From Streptomyces sp. NBC_00249 (lineage in GTDB: Bacteria > Actinomycetota > Actinomycetes > Streptomycetales > Streptomycetaceae): DNA of 64,000 bases. A model generated the notes under the pieces. That model saw only the letters and a program-made list of their open reading frames with translations. It was not told the DNA's origin and did not search any database. Shown here piece by piece: positions 50,622 to 59,510 of the stretch. The first letter of the stretch is position 1. Each line of letters opens with the position of its first letter. Where the stretch lies: contig NZ_JAPEMV010000009.1 of NCBI RefSeq assembly GCF_026342355.1, positions 353,722 through 417,721 on the forward strand. Direction: 5' to 3'. The position numbers and the translations under genes are program-made.

Positions 50622-50826
50622 ACCCCCAGCCCCGCCGGCGCTTGAGGCGCGAGGTCCGAGCCGGACCCCAGCCCCATCCAGCCCCGCCGGCGCTTGAGGC
50701 GCGGGGTCCGGGGCGGAGCCCCGAACTTTCAGCCCCGCCGGCGTTTGAGGCGCGGGGTCCGGGGCGGAGCCCCGATCTTTCAGCCCCGTCGGCGCTTGAG
50801 GCGCGGGGTCTGGGGCGGAGCCCCAG
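50622..50826. repeat. Four tandem copies of the dispersed CAGCCCCGCCGGCG element
   Basis: Copies at 50622-50669, 50678-50724, 50729-50775 and 50780-50825, all forward, each with GGGGTCCGGGGCGGAGCCCC or a close variant as an imperfect hairpin. The unit is about 51 bp. No gene is seen in 50590-50938. Confidence 0.9.
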
Positions 50827-50938
50827 GAAACGGAGAAGGGGCGGGGCGGGGACCAGCTCCGCGCAGCGGCACCCCCGCCCCCACCCACCCGCACCCGGCA
50901 CGGGACCCGAACCCCGCCCGGCCAGGGCAAGGGCAAGG

Positions 50939-52099
50939 TCACAGCCACCCCAAGAACTCCCCCACCACCCCCCGGTACCCCTCCGGGTCCCCGACCCGCA
51001 CCCCGTGCCCCGCAGGCAGCTCCACCAACCGCACCCCACCCCTCCGCACCGCCATCTCCCGCGCATGCTCCGCGGACAGCACCCCGCTCCGGTCCCCCCT
51101 CACCAGCAGCGTCGGCTGCCGCACCGCCAGCCAGTCCCCCCAGTGGTCCCCGTTCAGCCCCCGCTGCGACTCCACCATGTCCCCCGCGACGAACGCCGTC
51201 CCCCACCCGTCCGGGTACTCCCTCAGCGACCCCGCCACCACCTCCGCGGCGCGCCCCACCCCGGCCAGGAACCCCTCCGGGGTCCCCGCCCGCACCGGCC
51301 ACCGCGCCACGAAGGACAGGTCGCCCTCCACGACGGCCCCCACGTCCTCGACGACGACCGCCCGCACCAGCTCGGGCCGCCGCGCGGCGAGCTGGTAGGC
51401 GGTGACCCCGCCCAGCCCGTGCCCCAGTACGACCGCCGGCCCCAGCCCCAGGTGCTCCAGTACGGCGGCGGCGTCCGCCACGTACCCGGCCCGCCCGTAC
51501 TCCGGCGCCCGGTCCGACTCCCCGTGCCCCCGCTGGTCGAGCGCGATCACCCGCCACCCGGGGCCCACCTCCCGGGCCAGCCGCTCGAAGGACCGCCCGT
51601 CCTGGAACAGTCCGTGCAGTGCGAGCAGCGGCGCCCCCGGCCCCCCGAAGTCCGTGTACGCCAGCCGCCGCCCCCGCTCGCCCCCGACCTCCACGACCCC
51701 GGGCAGCGGCCCCAGCTTGTCCGCGACCCGCTGCCGCAGCAGCTGGTACTCCTCCCAGCGCCGCGGCAGCCGCCCGCCCGGCCGCTTGCCCAGCAGCCGC
51801 CCCGGCGTAACCGTCTGCCCGCGCCGGAACTGCTCCCGGGTCAGGTCGATGCGGATCCCGCCGGGCAGCACGTTCCAGCAGTGGTAGCCCTGCTGCTCGC
51901 CGTCGAGCCAGACCTCGCCGACCATCAGCTCCCCGCCGACCAGGTCCTGGACGACCAGCGCGGTGATGTCGCAGTGCCCCCACGCCGGGTTGTCGGCGGT
52001 CCAGGGCGCCCGCTCCACGTCGTCGGGCGAGCAGGTCTCGGCCGACCAGCCCGCCCTGATCGCCGCTTCCAGGTCTGCGAGGGTCCACGGAATCGTCAT
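50939..52099 (-). CDS. YunG-like domain fused to an alpha/beta hydrolase fold lacking the Ser nucleophile
   Basis: 386 residues, ATG 52099. Residues 1-110 resemble the YunG family (WTLADLEAAIRAGWSAETCS, WGHCDITALVVQDLVGGELM, YHCWNVLPGGIRIDLT). Residues about 140-386 are an alpha/beta hydrolase (LLALHGLFQDGRSF, DQRGHGESDRAPEY). The nucleophile elbow reads GHGLGG where the relative at 29 kb has GYSLGG, so the usual Ser is Gly. The His region PAGHGVRVGD is kept. Probably not a normal serine hydrolase; perhaps binding or another chemistry. Confidence 0.85.
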   Translation of the reverse strand: MTIPWTLADLEAAIRAGWSAETCSPDDVERAPWTADNPAWGHCDITALVVQDLVGGELMVGEVWLDGEQQGYHCWNVLPGGIRIDLTREQFRRGQTVTPGRLLGKRPGGRLPRRWEEYQLLRQRVADKLGPLPGVVEVGGERGRRLAYTDFGGPGAPLLALHGLFQDGRSFERLAREVGPGWRVIALDQRGHGESDRAPEYGRAGYVADAAAVLEHLGLGPAVVLGHGLGGVTAYQLAARRPELVRAVVVEDVGAVVEGDLSFVARWPVRAGTPEGFLAGVGRAAEVVAGSLREYPDGWGTAFVAGDMVESQRGLNGDHWGDWLAVRQPTLLVRGDRSGVLSAEHAREMAVRRGGVRLVELPAGHGVRVGDPEGYRGVVGEFLGWL

Positions 52100-52181
52100 C
52101 CTCCAAGCCTCCCGCACCCCACTGACAACGCCGCCCCTCCCCACGGCGCCCCGCCCTGCGGCGCCCCGCCCCGCCGTCCCC

Positions 52182-53279
52182 CTAGTACCGGTCGAGCACG
52201 TGCGCGTGCGGCAGCTCCAGCCCCGGCGTCCCACCCCCCGGGAACCACCGCTCCAGCAGCCCCTCGTACCGCTCCGGCACCTCCAGCCGCCCCGACACCA
52301 CCGCGTCCGCCACCGACCAGTGCCCCAGCAGCATCCGTACGAGCGTCCCGTCGTCCGCCACCAGCTCCCCCCGGGCCAGCTCCCCGACCGCCGAGGCCCC
52401 GTACAGGTACCCGCCCGCCCGCCGCGCGAGTTCCGGCTCCAGCTCCGCCACGAGCGCCTCCCGCCGCAGGATCCGCGCCATCATCCCGCCGCCCACCGGG
52501 AACCGCTGCCGGTACGCGCACCCCCACCCCCGCACGATCCGCCCGACGAGACTGTCGGCGGGCTCCCGTACCGTGAAGGAGGACGCCCGCAGCTCCCAGC
52601 ACCGCGCCGCCAGCTCCGCCAGCAGCCGGCGCGCGCCCGCCGCCTCCCGGGCCCCCATCTCGTGCACCACCAGCGTCCGCACGCTGTCCCCGAAGGACCG
52701 GCCGCGCAGCAGCGCGTACCCGGCCACCACCCCGGCCGCGTCCTCCAGCACCAGCAGCTCCGAGCCCGGCTTCCACATCCCCTGCGGCACCCGCCGGTCC
52801 CAGTCGGCCTCCCGCACCCGGCTCCACGGCCGCCGCGCGTGCGCCGCGTTGAAGATCCGCACCACCTCCGGCAGGTCCCCCGGCGTCCCGGCCCGCACCA
52901 GCCCGCCCCCCGCGTCCACCCCGGCCCGCTCGACGGCCCGTACGGGCACCACCAGCTCCCCGTCGCCCAGCGCGGTCACGAACCCCCGCTGCTCGTAAGC
53001 CCCCTCGATGGCCTCCGACACGAAGCCGACCGCCACCCGCCCCCGCATCCCCTCGACGGCCGCGCCGAGCAGCCTGCGCATGTACCCCTCGCGCCGGCAG
53101 TCGAGCCGGGTCTCCACCCCGCCGATCCCCTCGGCCTCGACGGCCACCGCCCCGAACCGCTGCCGGAAGGACACCACCTCCAGCGCGCACACCGGCTCGG
53201 GATCGCCCTCCCGGCGCATCCGGCAATGCCGCACACCACCGACGACCTGTTCCTCGTACGCGAGGCTCCGCTGATTCAT
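52182..53279 (-). CDS. GNAT-superfamily N-acetyltransferase, two-domain
   Basis: 365 residues from ATG 53279. The N-terminal GNAT-like domain has VETRLDCRREGYMRRLLGAA as a CoA-loop variant. The middle domain begins at VRAGTPGDLPEVVRIFNAAH. A C-terminal SCP2/Eis-like portion follows. Substrate unknown. No neighbour on the same strand suggests a pathway. Confidence 0.8.
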   Translation of the reverse strand: MNQRSLAYEEQVVGGVRHCRMRREGDPEPVCALEVVSFRQRFGAVAVEAEGIGGVETRLDCRREGYMRRLLGAAVEGMRGRVAVGFVSEAIEGAYEQRGFVTALGDGELVVPVRAVERAGVDAGGGLVRAGTPGDLPEVVRIFNAAHARRPWSRVREADWDRRVPQGMWKPGSELLVLEDAAGVVAGYALLRGRSFGDSVRTLVVHEMGAREAAGARRLLAELAARCWELRASSFTVREPADSLVGRIVRGWGCAYRQRFPVGGGMMARILRREALVAELEPELARRAGGYLYGASAVGELARGELVADDGTLVRMLLGHWSVADAVVSGRLEVPERYEGLLERWFPGGGTPGLELPHAHVLDRY

Positions 53280-53460
53280 GCGCGCCAGTGTGGGCGCCCG
53301 TCGGCGGCGCCCGCCAGGGAGGAGAACGGCAGGGCCCGGCGCACCCGGGACGCCCGTACGCCCCTCACGCATCCGTACGCCCCCCGTTCACTCACACCGA
53401 CGGCGCCGCGCCCGGCTCGTGCTTCCGGTCGCGGCGCCGCCGGGTCCTGCGGACGGCCCG

Positions 53461-53592
53461 TCAGACGGGCTTGCCGACCGCCGTCCAGCCCACCGTGCAG
53501 ACCAGCGCGAGCGCTCGCCGGCGCGGCCCGGGCGTCCACGTAAGCGCGAACACCATCGGCACCGCGAGACCACCGCGGACAGCGGAACCCAT
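53461..53592 (-). CDS. Possible 43-residue protein
   Basis: ATG 53592 with AAGGAGA five bases upstream, TGA at 53461. Codon use is strongly GC-ending, as in real genes nearby. Sequence begins MGSAVRGGLAVPMVFALTW; moderately hydrophobic. No family recognised; support is the ribosome binding site and codon pattern only. The rest of the 53280-53953 gap shows no other convincing gene. Confidence 0.35.
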   Translation of the reverse strand: MGSAVRGGLAVPMVFALTWTPGPRRRALALVCTVGWTAVGKPV

Positions 53593-53770
53593 CCGTCTCT
53601 CCTTCGTCGTCGTACCGGCAGCGTGAACCACACCCGGCCGCCACGATCAAACGACTGACGGAATGTCGGACTCACCTCAGCCGATCGGCCCAACCCCGCG
53701 CGCCCCCACTGCGCCGAACGGCCGCCCCTCACACGGCCCCACGCACGCCGGGCCGACAATCATTGCCCGG

Positions 53771-53799
53771 GGTCACCCACCGTGATACACAGAGTGACC
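53771..53799. promoter_or_regulatory. GGTCAC-n17-GTGACC inverted repeat upstream of the T4SS-like operon
   Basis: Arms at 53771-53776 and 53794-53799, about 155-183 bases before the first gene of the operon. Candidate regulator site; no regulator assigned. Confidence 0.35.
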
Positions 53800-53953
53800 A
53801 GGTCAGGGCACGCGGGAGGGGCGCGCGCCGCGATATCGGGTAAAGAGAGCCGCCAAGTCGACGACGACGGCGGTTTCATCAGCGAAGATAGTGCGTGACC
53901 CCTGCCGTCGGGCACGGGCTACCGGAACTACCCATACAGGGGCGGTGAGTTAC

Positions 53954-54262
53954 ATGATCCTGGCAGCCGAAAAGGGCGACATCACCACCATCATCGGCGG
54001 AATCGCCCCGAACTGGGGGCCGTTCGGCAGTCTCGGCAACGAAGCGAAGGTCATGATCGAAGTGGTCATGGCCGTAGCGATCCTCCTCTGCCTCGGCATC
54101 GCCATCTGGGGCGCCGCCAAGCAGCGCATCGGCGCGACCGCCCTGCGCGACACCTTCAGCGCGGAACAGGGCAAGGGCCTGATCGTGGCCGGCCTCACGG
54201 GCGTCTTCATCATCGGCTCCCTCGGCACGCTCTTCACGATCGTCTACGGAATGGCCGTCTAG
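53954..54262 (+). CDS. VirB2/TrbC-like small two-helix membrane protein
   Basis: 102 residues from ATG 53954 (GTG 53945 also possible). Two hydrophobic helices (about 34-54 and 75-98) with a short basic loop between them (AAKQRIGATALRD), the layout of VirB2-type pilin subunits and actinobacterial TrbC-like proteins. First gene of a six-gene type-IV-secretion-like operon. Pilin function is inferred from position and topology. Confidence 0.7.
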   Translation: MILAAEKGDITTIIGGIAPNWGPFGSLGNEAKVMIEVVMAVAILLCLGIAIWGAAKQRIGATALRDTFSAEQGKGLIVAGLTGVFIIGSLGTLFTIVYGMAV

Positions 54263-54364
54263 CCGGACCACCGCGACCGGCCGCACCCTGATGACGAATC
54301 ACCACACCGCGCCTGAGCGGGAACGAGCGCTACCGTCGAACGACGCGGAGGGGGCGGACACACG

Positions 54365-55198
54365 ATGAGCAACGACGACCAGTACGGCGGCGGCGCCGGC
54401 TACGGCGAGGTCGGCGGCACCGGCCAGACCCGTACCCGCCTCCCGGAGTCCCCCTCCGACCCGTACGGCACCCCGCGCCGCACCCCCCGCGCCTCCCGCG
54501 GCCTGATCACCGTGGTCGGCGTGGTGGTGCTCCTCGTCGCCGCCATCGCGTTCGCGAACCAGTCGGGCGACACCCCGCAGGACACCGCCTCGGACAAACC
54601 CCCGACGACCTCCACCACCGCCGCCACGGGCACCACCCCGGTCACCACGAAAACGGCCGGCATCCCCAAGGGCTTCACCCACGACGAACAGGGCGCCCAA
54701 TCGGCGGCAGCCAACTTCGCGGTGGCCCTGGGCTCCGACGCCATGTTCAAGAAGGACACCCGCCACACCCTGGTCGACGGCATCTACACACCGGACGCCG
54801 CGGCAGCCCTGAAGGGCCCCCAGGACAGCGCGTACTCCCCGGCGTTCCTCGCCAGACTCGGCCTCGACGCCAACGGCACTCCCCCACAGGGCAGCACCTT
54901 CGTGACCCGAACCGTCCCCATCGGCACCCGGGTCGAGAACTTCACCCCGGCCACGGCGAAGATCGCCGTCTGGTACACGGGCCTGATCGGCATGTCCGGC
55001 GAAAAGTCCACGGACCCGGTCCGCACCCTCTGGAAGACGTGGACCTTCGAACTGAACTGGGCCGGCGAGGACTGGAAGATCGTCTCCGACAGCCAGCGGG
55101 ACGGGCCCGCTCCCGTCCCCGGCGATGTCCCGGTGTCGACGTCCGACGACATGAGCAAGGCCATCAAGGAGTTCGGGGGATTCACCTATGCGCGCTGA
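54365..55198 (+). CDS. VirB8/TcpC-like single-span membrane protein
   Basis: 277 residues, ATG 54365. Cytoplasmic Gly/Pro-rich N-terminus (1-45), transmembrane helix (LITVVGVVVLLVAAIAFA), Thr-rich linker (70-95), then an extracytoplasmic domain of about 180 residues with an NTF2-like strand pattern ending in WKTWTFELNWAGEDWKIVSD. This fits VirB8-type assembly factors of T4SS. Overlaps the next gene by 11 bp. Confidence 0.72.
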   Translation: MSNDDQYGGGAGYGEVGGTGQTRTRLPESPSDPYGTPRRTPRASRGLITVVGVVVLLVAAIAFANQSGDTPQDTASDKPPTTSTTAATGTTPVTTKTAGIPKGFTHDEQGAQSAAANFAVALGSDAMFKKDTRHTLVDGIYTPDAAAALKGPQDSAYSPAFLARLGLDANGTPPQGSTFVTRTVPIGTRVENFTPATAKIAVWYTGLIGMSGEKSTDPVRTLWKTWTFELNWAGEDWKIVSDSQRDGPAPVPGDVPVSTSDDMSKAIKEFGGFTYAR

Positions 55199-56516
55199 CC
55201 TCCGGATCCCCGCGCGGCTGAGCGTGGTCGCCTCCGCCCAGCTTGCCCTCGCCACCCTGGTGACGCGCGCCTACGCCGCCCCCACGCCGACTCCGACCCC
55301 GACCCCGTCGGCGGTCCCGTCGCCCTCCCCGTCCGGCAACAAGGAGTGCGAACTCCTCGTCGGCTCGGCCAAGGACTACTGCGAAAAGGGCAACGGTGCC
55401 GGCAGCACCCCCCGGACCGGTATCTCACCGACCGACCCGACCAACGAGGTCAACCCCCTCGCCTCCCTCGCCCGCGGCTGCGCCGACGCCGCCGCCTGGA
55501 TCGTAGGCAAACTCAGCGAAGCCGTAAAAGGCACGGCCAACGTCGACTTCACCAACCCCGCCTTCCTCAAGCAGTACGCCGTCGTCTTCGCCGCCTCCAC
55601 CATCCTCACCCTCGTCCTGTGGCTCCTCGCCGTGACCAAGCGGGCCATCCGCGGCGTCCCCCTCACCACCGCCCTCTCCGAAGCCATCGGCTTCCTCTGG
55701 CTCACGGTCCTCGCCTCCGCCTTCACCCCCCTGATCCTCTACACCGTCGTCTCCGCGACCGACGGCGTCACCGAGGTCATCGCCTCGGCCACCGGCGGCC
55801 AGACCGACGTGTTCTTCGGTTCCTTCTCCGAGGCCCTCAAAAAGGGCGAGGACATCGGCGGCGGCCCGATCATGCTGATCGTCGTCGCCCTCGTCACCGT
55901 CCTCGCCGCCGGCGTGCTCTGGCTGGAGCTCGTCATCCGCGCCGCCCTGCTCTACGTCGGCGCCCTCCTCGGCACCGTCGTCTACGCCGGACTCGTCGAC
56001 CGCAACATGTGGGGCCACGTCCGCCGCTGGGCCGGCATCATGATCGCCGTCATCCTCGTGAAGCCGGTCATCGTCGTCGTCCTCGGCCTCGCCGGAGCCC
56101 TCGCGGGCGACAAGGGCCCGAACGCCTTCTCCGCCGTCGTCTCCGGCCTCGCCATCATCCTCCTGGCGATCTTCGCCTCCGCGATGATCTACCGCTTCGT
56201 CCCCGGCTTCGGCGACGAGATCGCCTCCGCCCGCAGCAACCGCTCCAAGGCCACCGACGGCGCCCAGGCAGCCGCCGTCATCAGCTCCCCGGCCTCCCTC
56301 GTCTCCCAGGGCATCAAGACCCACAGCAGCCGTGGCGGCGGATCCCACCGCGCCTCCGGCGGCTCCACCGGCGGCGACGCCAACCAGATCTCCGGAGGCA
56401 TGGCCGCGCACAGCAGCCGCTCCGGCAGCGGGTCCGGCGGCGGAACTGTCCCCTCCGCCGCACCCCCGCCCCGCACTGGCTCGAGTACGAGGAACACAGG
56501 AGGTGACGGGCGTTGA
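55188..56516 (+). CDS. VirB6/TrbL-like polytopic membrane protein
   Basis: 442 residues. Signal-like start, Pro/Thr repeat (PTPTPTPTPS), a Cys pair (KECELLV, DYCEKG), then about five or six transmembrane helices (residues about 125-345) and a Ser/Gly-rich C-terminal tail. The arrangement matches VirB6/TrbL-type inner-membrane channel proteins. Its stop shares TTGA with the start of the next gene. Confidence 0.78.
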   Translation: MRADLRIPARLSVVASAQLALATLVTRAYAAPTPTPTPTPSAVPSPSPSGNKECELLVGSAKDYCEKGNGAGSTPRTGISPTDPTNEVNPLASLARGCADAAAWIVGKLSEAVKGTANVDFTNPAFLKQYAVVFAASTILTLVLWLLAVTKRAIRGVPLTTALSEAIGFLWLTVLASAFTPLILYTVVSATDGVTEVIASATGGQTDVFFGSFSEALKKGEDIGGGPIMLIVVALVTVLAAGVLWLELVIRAALLYVGALLGTVVYAGLVDRNMWGHVRRWAGIMIAVILVKPVIVVVLGLAGALAGDKGPNAFSAVVSGLAIILLAIFASAMIYRFVPGFGDEIASARSNRSKATDGAQAAAVISSPASLVSQGIKTHSSRGGGSHRASGGSTGGDANQISGGMAAHSSRSGSGSGGGTVPSAAPPPRTGSSTRNTGGDGR

Positions 56517-58075
56517 CGACCCAGTCCCACCAGCTCCACCCGGTCGCGCCCCGCCGCACGTATCTCATCGGCCGGGCCCGGCCGAACGCGATCGTCGGCA
56601 AGAACCGCGAAACCGGCGAGATCGCCCTGATCATCGCCGGCGCGTTCCTCGGCATGATGAGCGGACTACTGGTCCCCGACCTCACCCTGCGCATCGTCAC
56701 GCTCGTCGGCTTCCCCTTCCTCGCCCTCGCAGCCGTGTACGTCCCCTACAAGGGCCGCACCTTCTACCGCTGGTTCGAGATCAGCCGCAGCTACAAGCGC
56801 ACCCTGCGCCGCGGTACGACCTACCGCTCCTCCGCGATCGAGGCCGGCACCCGCGCCGCCGACGGCCGCGAGGTCGAGGTCGGCCCGCCCCCCGGCATCG
56901 GCCGCATCAACTGGCTGGCCGCACCCTTCGGCCCCGACGAGATCGCGGTCCTCCTCCACGCCGACCGCAGAACCGTCACCGCCGCCATCGAGATCGAGGG
57001 CCCGGGCGTCGGCCTGCGCGACAGCGAGGACCAGGAAGCCCTGGTCGACCGCTTCGGCACCCTCCTCAAGCACGTCGCCAACGGCGACGGCTTCGTCACC
57101 CGCCTCCAGATGCTCGCCCGCACCCTCCCCGCGGACCCCGACGCCCACGCCAAGGACGTCGCCCAGCGCGGCGACACCCACGCCCCCGCCTGGCTCCGCG
57201 ACTCCTACGAGCAGCTCCAGTCGATGGTCTCCACCTCCTCCGAGCAGCACCGCGCGTACCTCGTCGCCTGCATGCACTTCACCCGCGACCTGGCCGCGGA
57301 AGCCGTCACCATCGCCCGCGCGAGCACCCCCCACAAGGGCCGCAAGCTCGACCGCGACGCCGGCCTCGCCATCGTCATGGCCCGCGAACTCACCGACATC
57401 TGCGCCCGCCTCGCCGAGGCCGACATCCGCGTCCGCCAGCCCCTCGGCCAAGGCCGCCTGGCCTCCCTCGTGCACTCCATGTACGACCCGGACCACCCCA
57501 TCGACCACATCCAGGCCATGACCAAGCGCAACGCCTGGCCGGCCGAACTGGACGCCGTCGAACCGACCTACCTCCAGGCCAAGACCCGCGAGTCCTCCAC
57601 CCGCGCCCCCTGGTGCCACGCCACCGCCTGGGTCAAGGAATGGCCGATGACCCCGGTCGGCGTGAACTTCCTCGCCCCCCTCCTCGTCCACACCCCCGAC
57701 GTCATCCGCACGGTCGCCGTCACCATGGACCTGGAACCCACCGAGATCGCCATCGAGCGGATGCTCACCGAGAAGACCAACGACGAGGCCGACGCCAGCC
57801 GCGCCGCCAAGATGAACCGCACCGTCGACCCCCGCGACATCGCCGCGCACGGCCGGCTCGACCAGAGGGGTGAAGATCTCGCCAGCGGCGCTGCCGGGGT
57901 CAACCTCGTCGGGTACATCACGGTGTCCTCGCGTTCCCCCGAAGCCCTCGCCCGCGACAAGCGCACCATCCGCGCCTCCGCCGGCAAGTCCTACCTGAAA
58001 CTCGAATGGTGCGACCGCGAGCACCACCGCGCCTTCGTCAACACCTTGCCGTTCGCCACCGGCATCCGACGCTAG
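56513..58075 (+). CDS. SCO6880-family protein (VirB3 plus VirB4-N-like)
   Basis: 520 residues from TTG 56513, overlapping the previous stop by four bases. Two close helices (about 40-80, IALIIAGAFLGMMSGL and LVGFPFLALAAVYVPY) resemble VirB3/PrgI. The rest (100-520) is soluble and resembles the N-terminal, ATPase-free half of VirB4-type proteins; I recognise it as the family called SCO6880 in annotation. It lies directly before the ATPase gene, so it may be half of a split VirB4. Confidence 0.8.
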   Translation: MTTQSHQLHPVAPRRTYLIGRARPNAIVGKNRETGEIALIIAGAFLGMMSGLLVPDLTLRIVTLVGFPFLALAAVYVPYKGRTFYRWFEISRSYKRTLRRGTTYRSSAIEAGTRAADGREVEVGPPPGIGRINWLAAPFGPDEIAVLLHADRRTVTAAIEIEGPGVGLRDSEDQEALVDRFGTLLKHVANGDGFVTRLQMLARTLPADPDAHAKDVAQRGDTHAPAWLRDSYEQLQSMVSTSSEQHRAYLVACMHFTRDLAAEAVTIARASTPHKGRKLDRDAGLAIVMARELTDICARLAEADIRVRQPLGQGRLASLVHSMYDPDHPIDHIQAMTKRNAWPAELDAVEPTYLQAKTRESSTRAPWCHATAWVKEWPMTPVGVNFLAPLLVHTPDVIRTVAVTMDLEPTEIAIERMLTEKTNDEADASRAAKMNRTVDPRDIAAHGRLDQRGEDLASGAAGVNLVGYITVSSRSPEALARDKRTIRASAGKSYLKLEWCDREHHRAFVNTLPFATGIRR

Positions 58076-58095
58076 CTGGAGGGAACGGCCGCCCC

Positions 58096-59508
58096 ATGCG
58101 AGATCCCATGTCCGCTCTGACGGACGCCTTCACCAGCTTCCTCTTCGGCAAGGTCGAGACCACCCGCCTGCCCGTACGCACCTCCACCGGGCAGGCGCAG
58201 GCCGTCTACCTGCCCACCGCCGCCCCCGGACTCGGCGACTCCGGCGTGATCATCGGCCGCGAGGTGTACAGCGGCAAGGGCTACATCTACGACCCCTTCC
58301 AGCTCTACGGCCAGCAACTCCCGGCCCCCCACTGGCTGGTCCTCGGCGAGTCCGGCAACGGCAAGTCCGCCCTGGAGAAGACGTACGTCCTGCGCCAGCT
58401 CCGCTTCCGCGACCGCCAGGTCGTCGTCCTCGACGCCCAGGGCGAGGACGGCGTCGGCGAGTGGAACCTCATCGCCCAGCAGCTGGGAATAACCCCCATC
58501 CGCCTGGACCCCATCGCGGCCAACGACGACGGGATCCGCCTCAACCCCCTCGACCCGGCGATCACCACGACCGGACAGCTCGCGCTGCTCCGCACCATCA
58601 TCGAAGTCGCCATGGGCCACGGCCTAGACGAACGCTCCGGCTTCGCCCTCAAGGTCGCCCACGCCTACGTCGTCGACACCATCCGCGAACGCCAGCCCGT
58701 CCTCACCGACATCGTCGAGCAACTGCGCCACCCCAAGGCCGAATCCGCCGAGGCGATGAACGTCGACATAGACGACGTACGGGCCTGGGGCCTTGACGTG
58801 GCACTGGTCCTCGACCGCCTCGTCGACGGCGACCTGCGCGGCATGTTCGACGGCCCCACCACCGTCGGCATCGACCTCGACGCCCCGCTGATCGTCTTCG
58901 ACCTGTCCCACATCGACCGCAACTCCATCGCCATGCCCATCCTCATGGCGATCGTCGGCGTGTGGCTGGAACACACCTGGATCCGCCCGGACCGGAAAAA
59001 ACGGATCTTCCTGGTCGAAGAGGCCTGGCACATCATCAACAGCCCCTTCGTGGCCCAGCTGTTCCAGCGCCTCCTGAAGTTCGGCCGCCGCCTCGGCCTG
59101 TCCTTCGTCGCCGTCGTCCACCACCTCTCCGACGTCGTCGACGGCGCGGCCGCCCGCGAAGCCGCGGCCATCCTCAAAATGGCCTCGACCAGAACCATCT
59201 ACGCCCAGAAGGCGGACGAGGCCCGCGCCACCGGCCGCGTCCTCGGCCTGCCACGCTGGGCCGTCGAGATCATCCCCACCCTCACCCCGGGCATCGCCGT
59301 CTGGGACGTCAACGGCAACGTCCAGGTGGTCAAACACCTGATCACCGAAGCCGAACGCCCCCTCGTCTTCACGGACCGCGCGATGACGGAGTCCACCCAG
59401 CAGCTCCCCGACGACCTGCTGGCCGCCGAACTCGAAGCGGAGGAAAGGGCCCTGTCCATGGAACGCCACCGCAACAACGGCACCGGCTCGGCCACCACGG
59501 TGGCCTGA
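58096..59508 (+). CDS. VirB4-like secretion ATPase
   Basis: 470 residues from ATG 58096 (ATG 58108 also possible). Walker A is GESGNGKS (residues 84-91); Walker B is KRIFLVEEAWHII; a downstream RLGLSFVAVVHHLSDVV motif is typical of VirB4/TraC/TrwK ATPases. It lacks the long N-terminal region of full VirB4, which seems to be encoded by the preceding gene. Provides energy for pilus or channel assembly. Confidence 0.88.
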   Translation: MRDPMSALTDAFTSFLFGKVETTRLPVRTSTGQAQAVYLPTAAPGLGDSGVIIGREVYSGKGYIYDPFQLYGQQLPAPHWLVLGESGNGKSALEKTYVLRQLRFRDRQVVVLDAQGEDGVGEWNLIAQQLGITPIRLDPIAANDDGIRLNPLDPAITTTGQLALLRTIIEVAMGHGLDERSGFALKVAHAYVVDTIRERQPVLTDIVEQLRHPKAESAEAMNVDIDDVRAWGLDVALVLDRLVDGDLRGMFDGPTTVGIDLDAPLIVFDLSHIDRNSIAMPILMAIVGVWLEHTWIRPDRKKRIFLVEEAWHIINSPFVAQLFQRLLKFGRRLGLSFVAVVHHLSDVVDGAAAREAAAILKMASTRTIYAQKADEARATGRVLGLPRWAVEIIPTLTPGIAVWDVNGNVQVVKHLITEAERPLVFTDRAMTESTQQLPDDLLAAELEAEERALSMERHRNNGTGSATTVA

Positions 59509-59510
59509 CC

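Noticed and set aside
53276..53650. A 124-codon minus-strand frame and plus-strand frames in the same gap
   Set aside because: Composition is that of shadow frames, with no ribosome binding site and no recognisable domain; only the short 53461-53592 frame has a good start signal.
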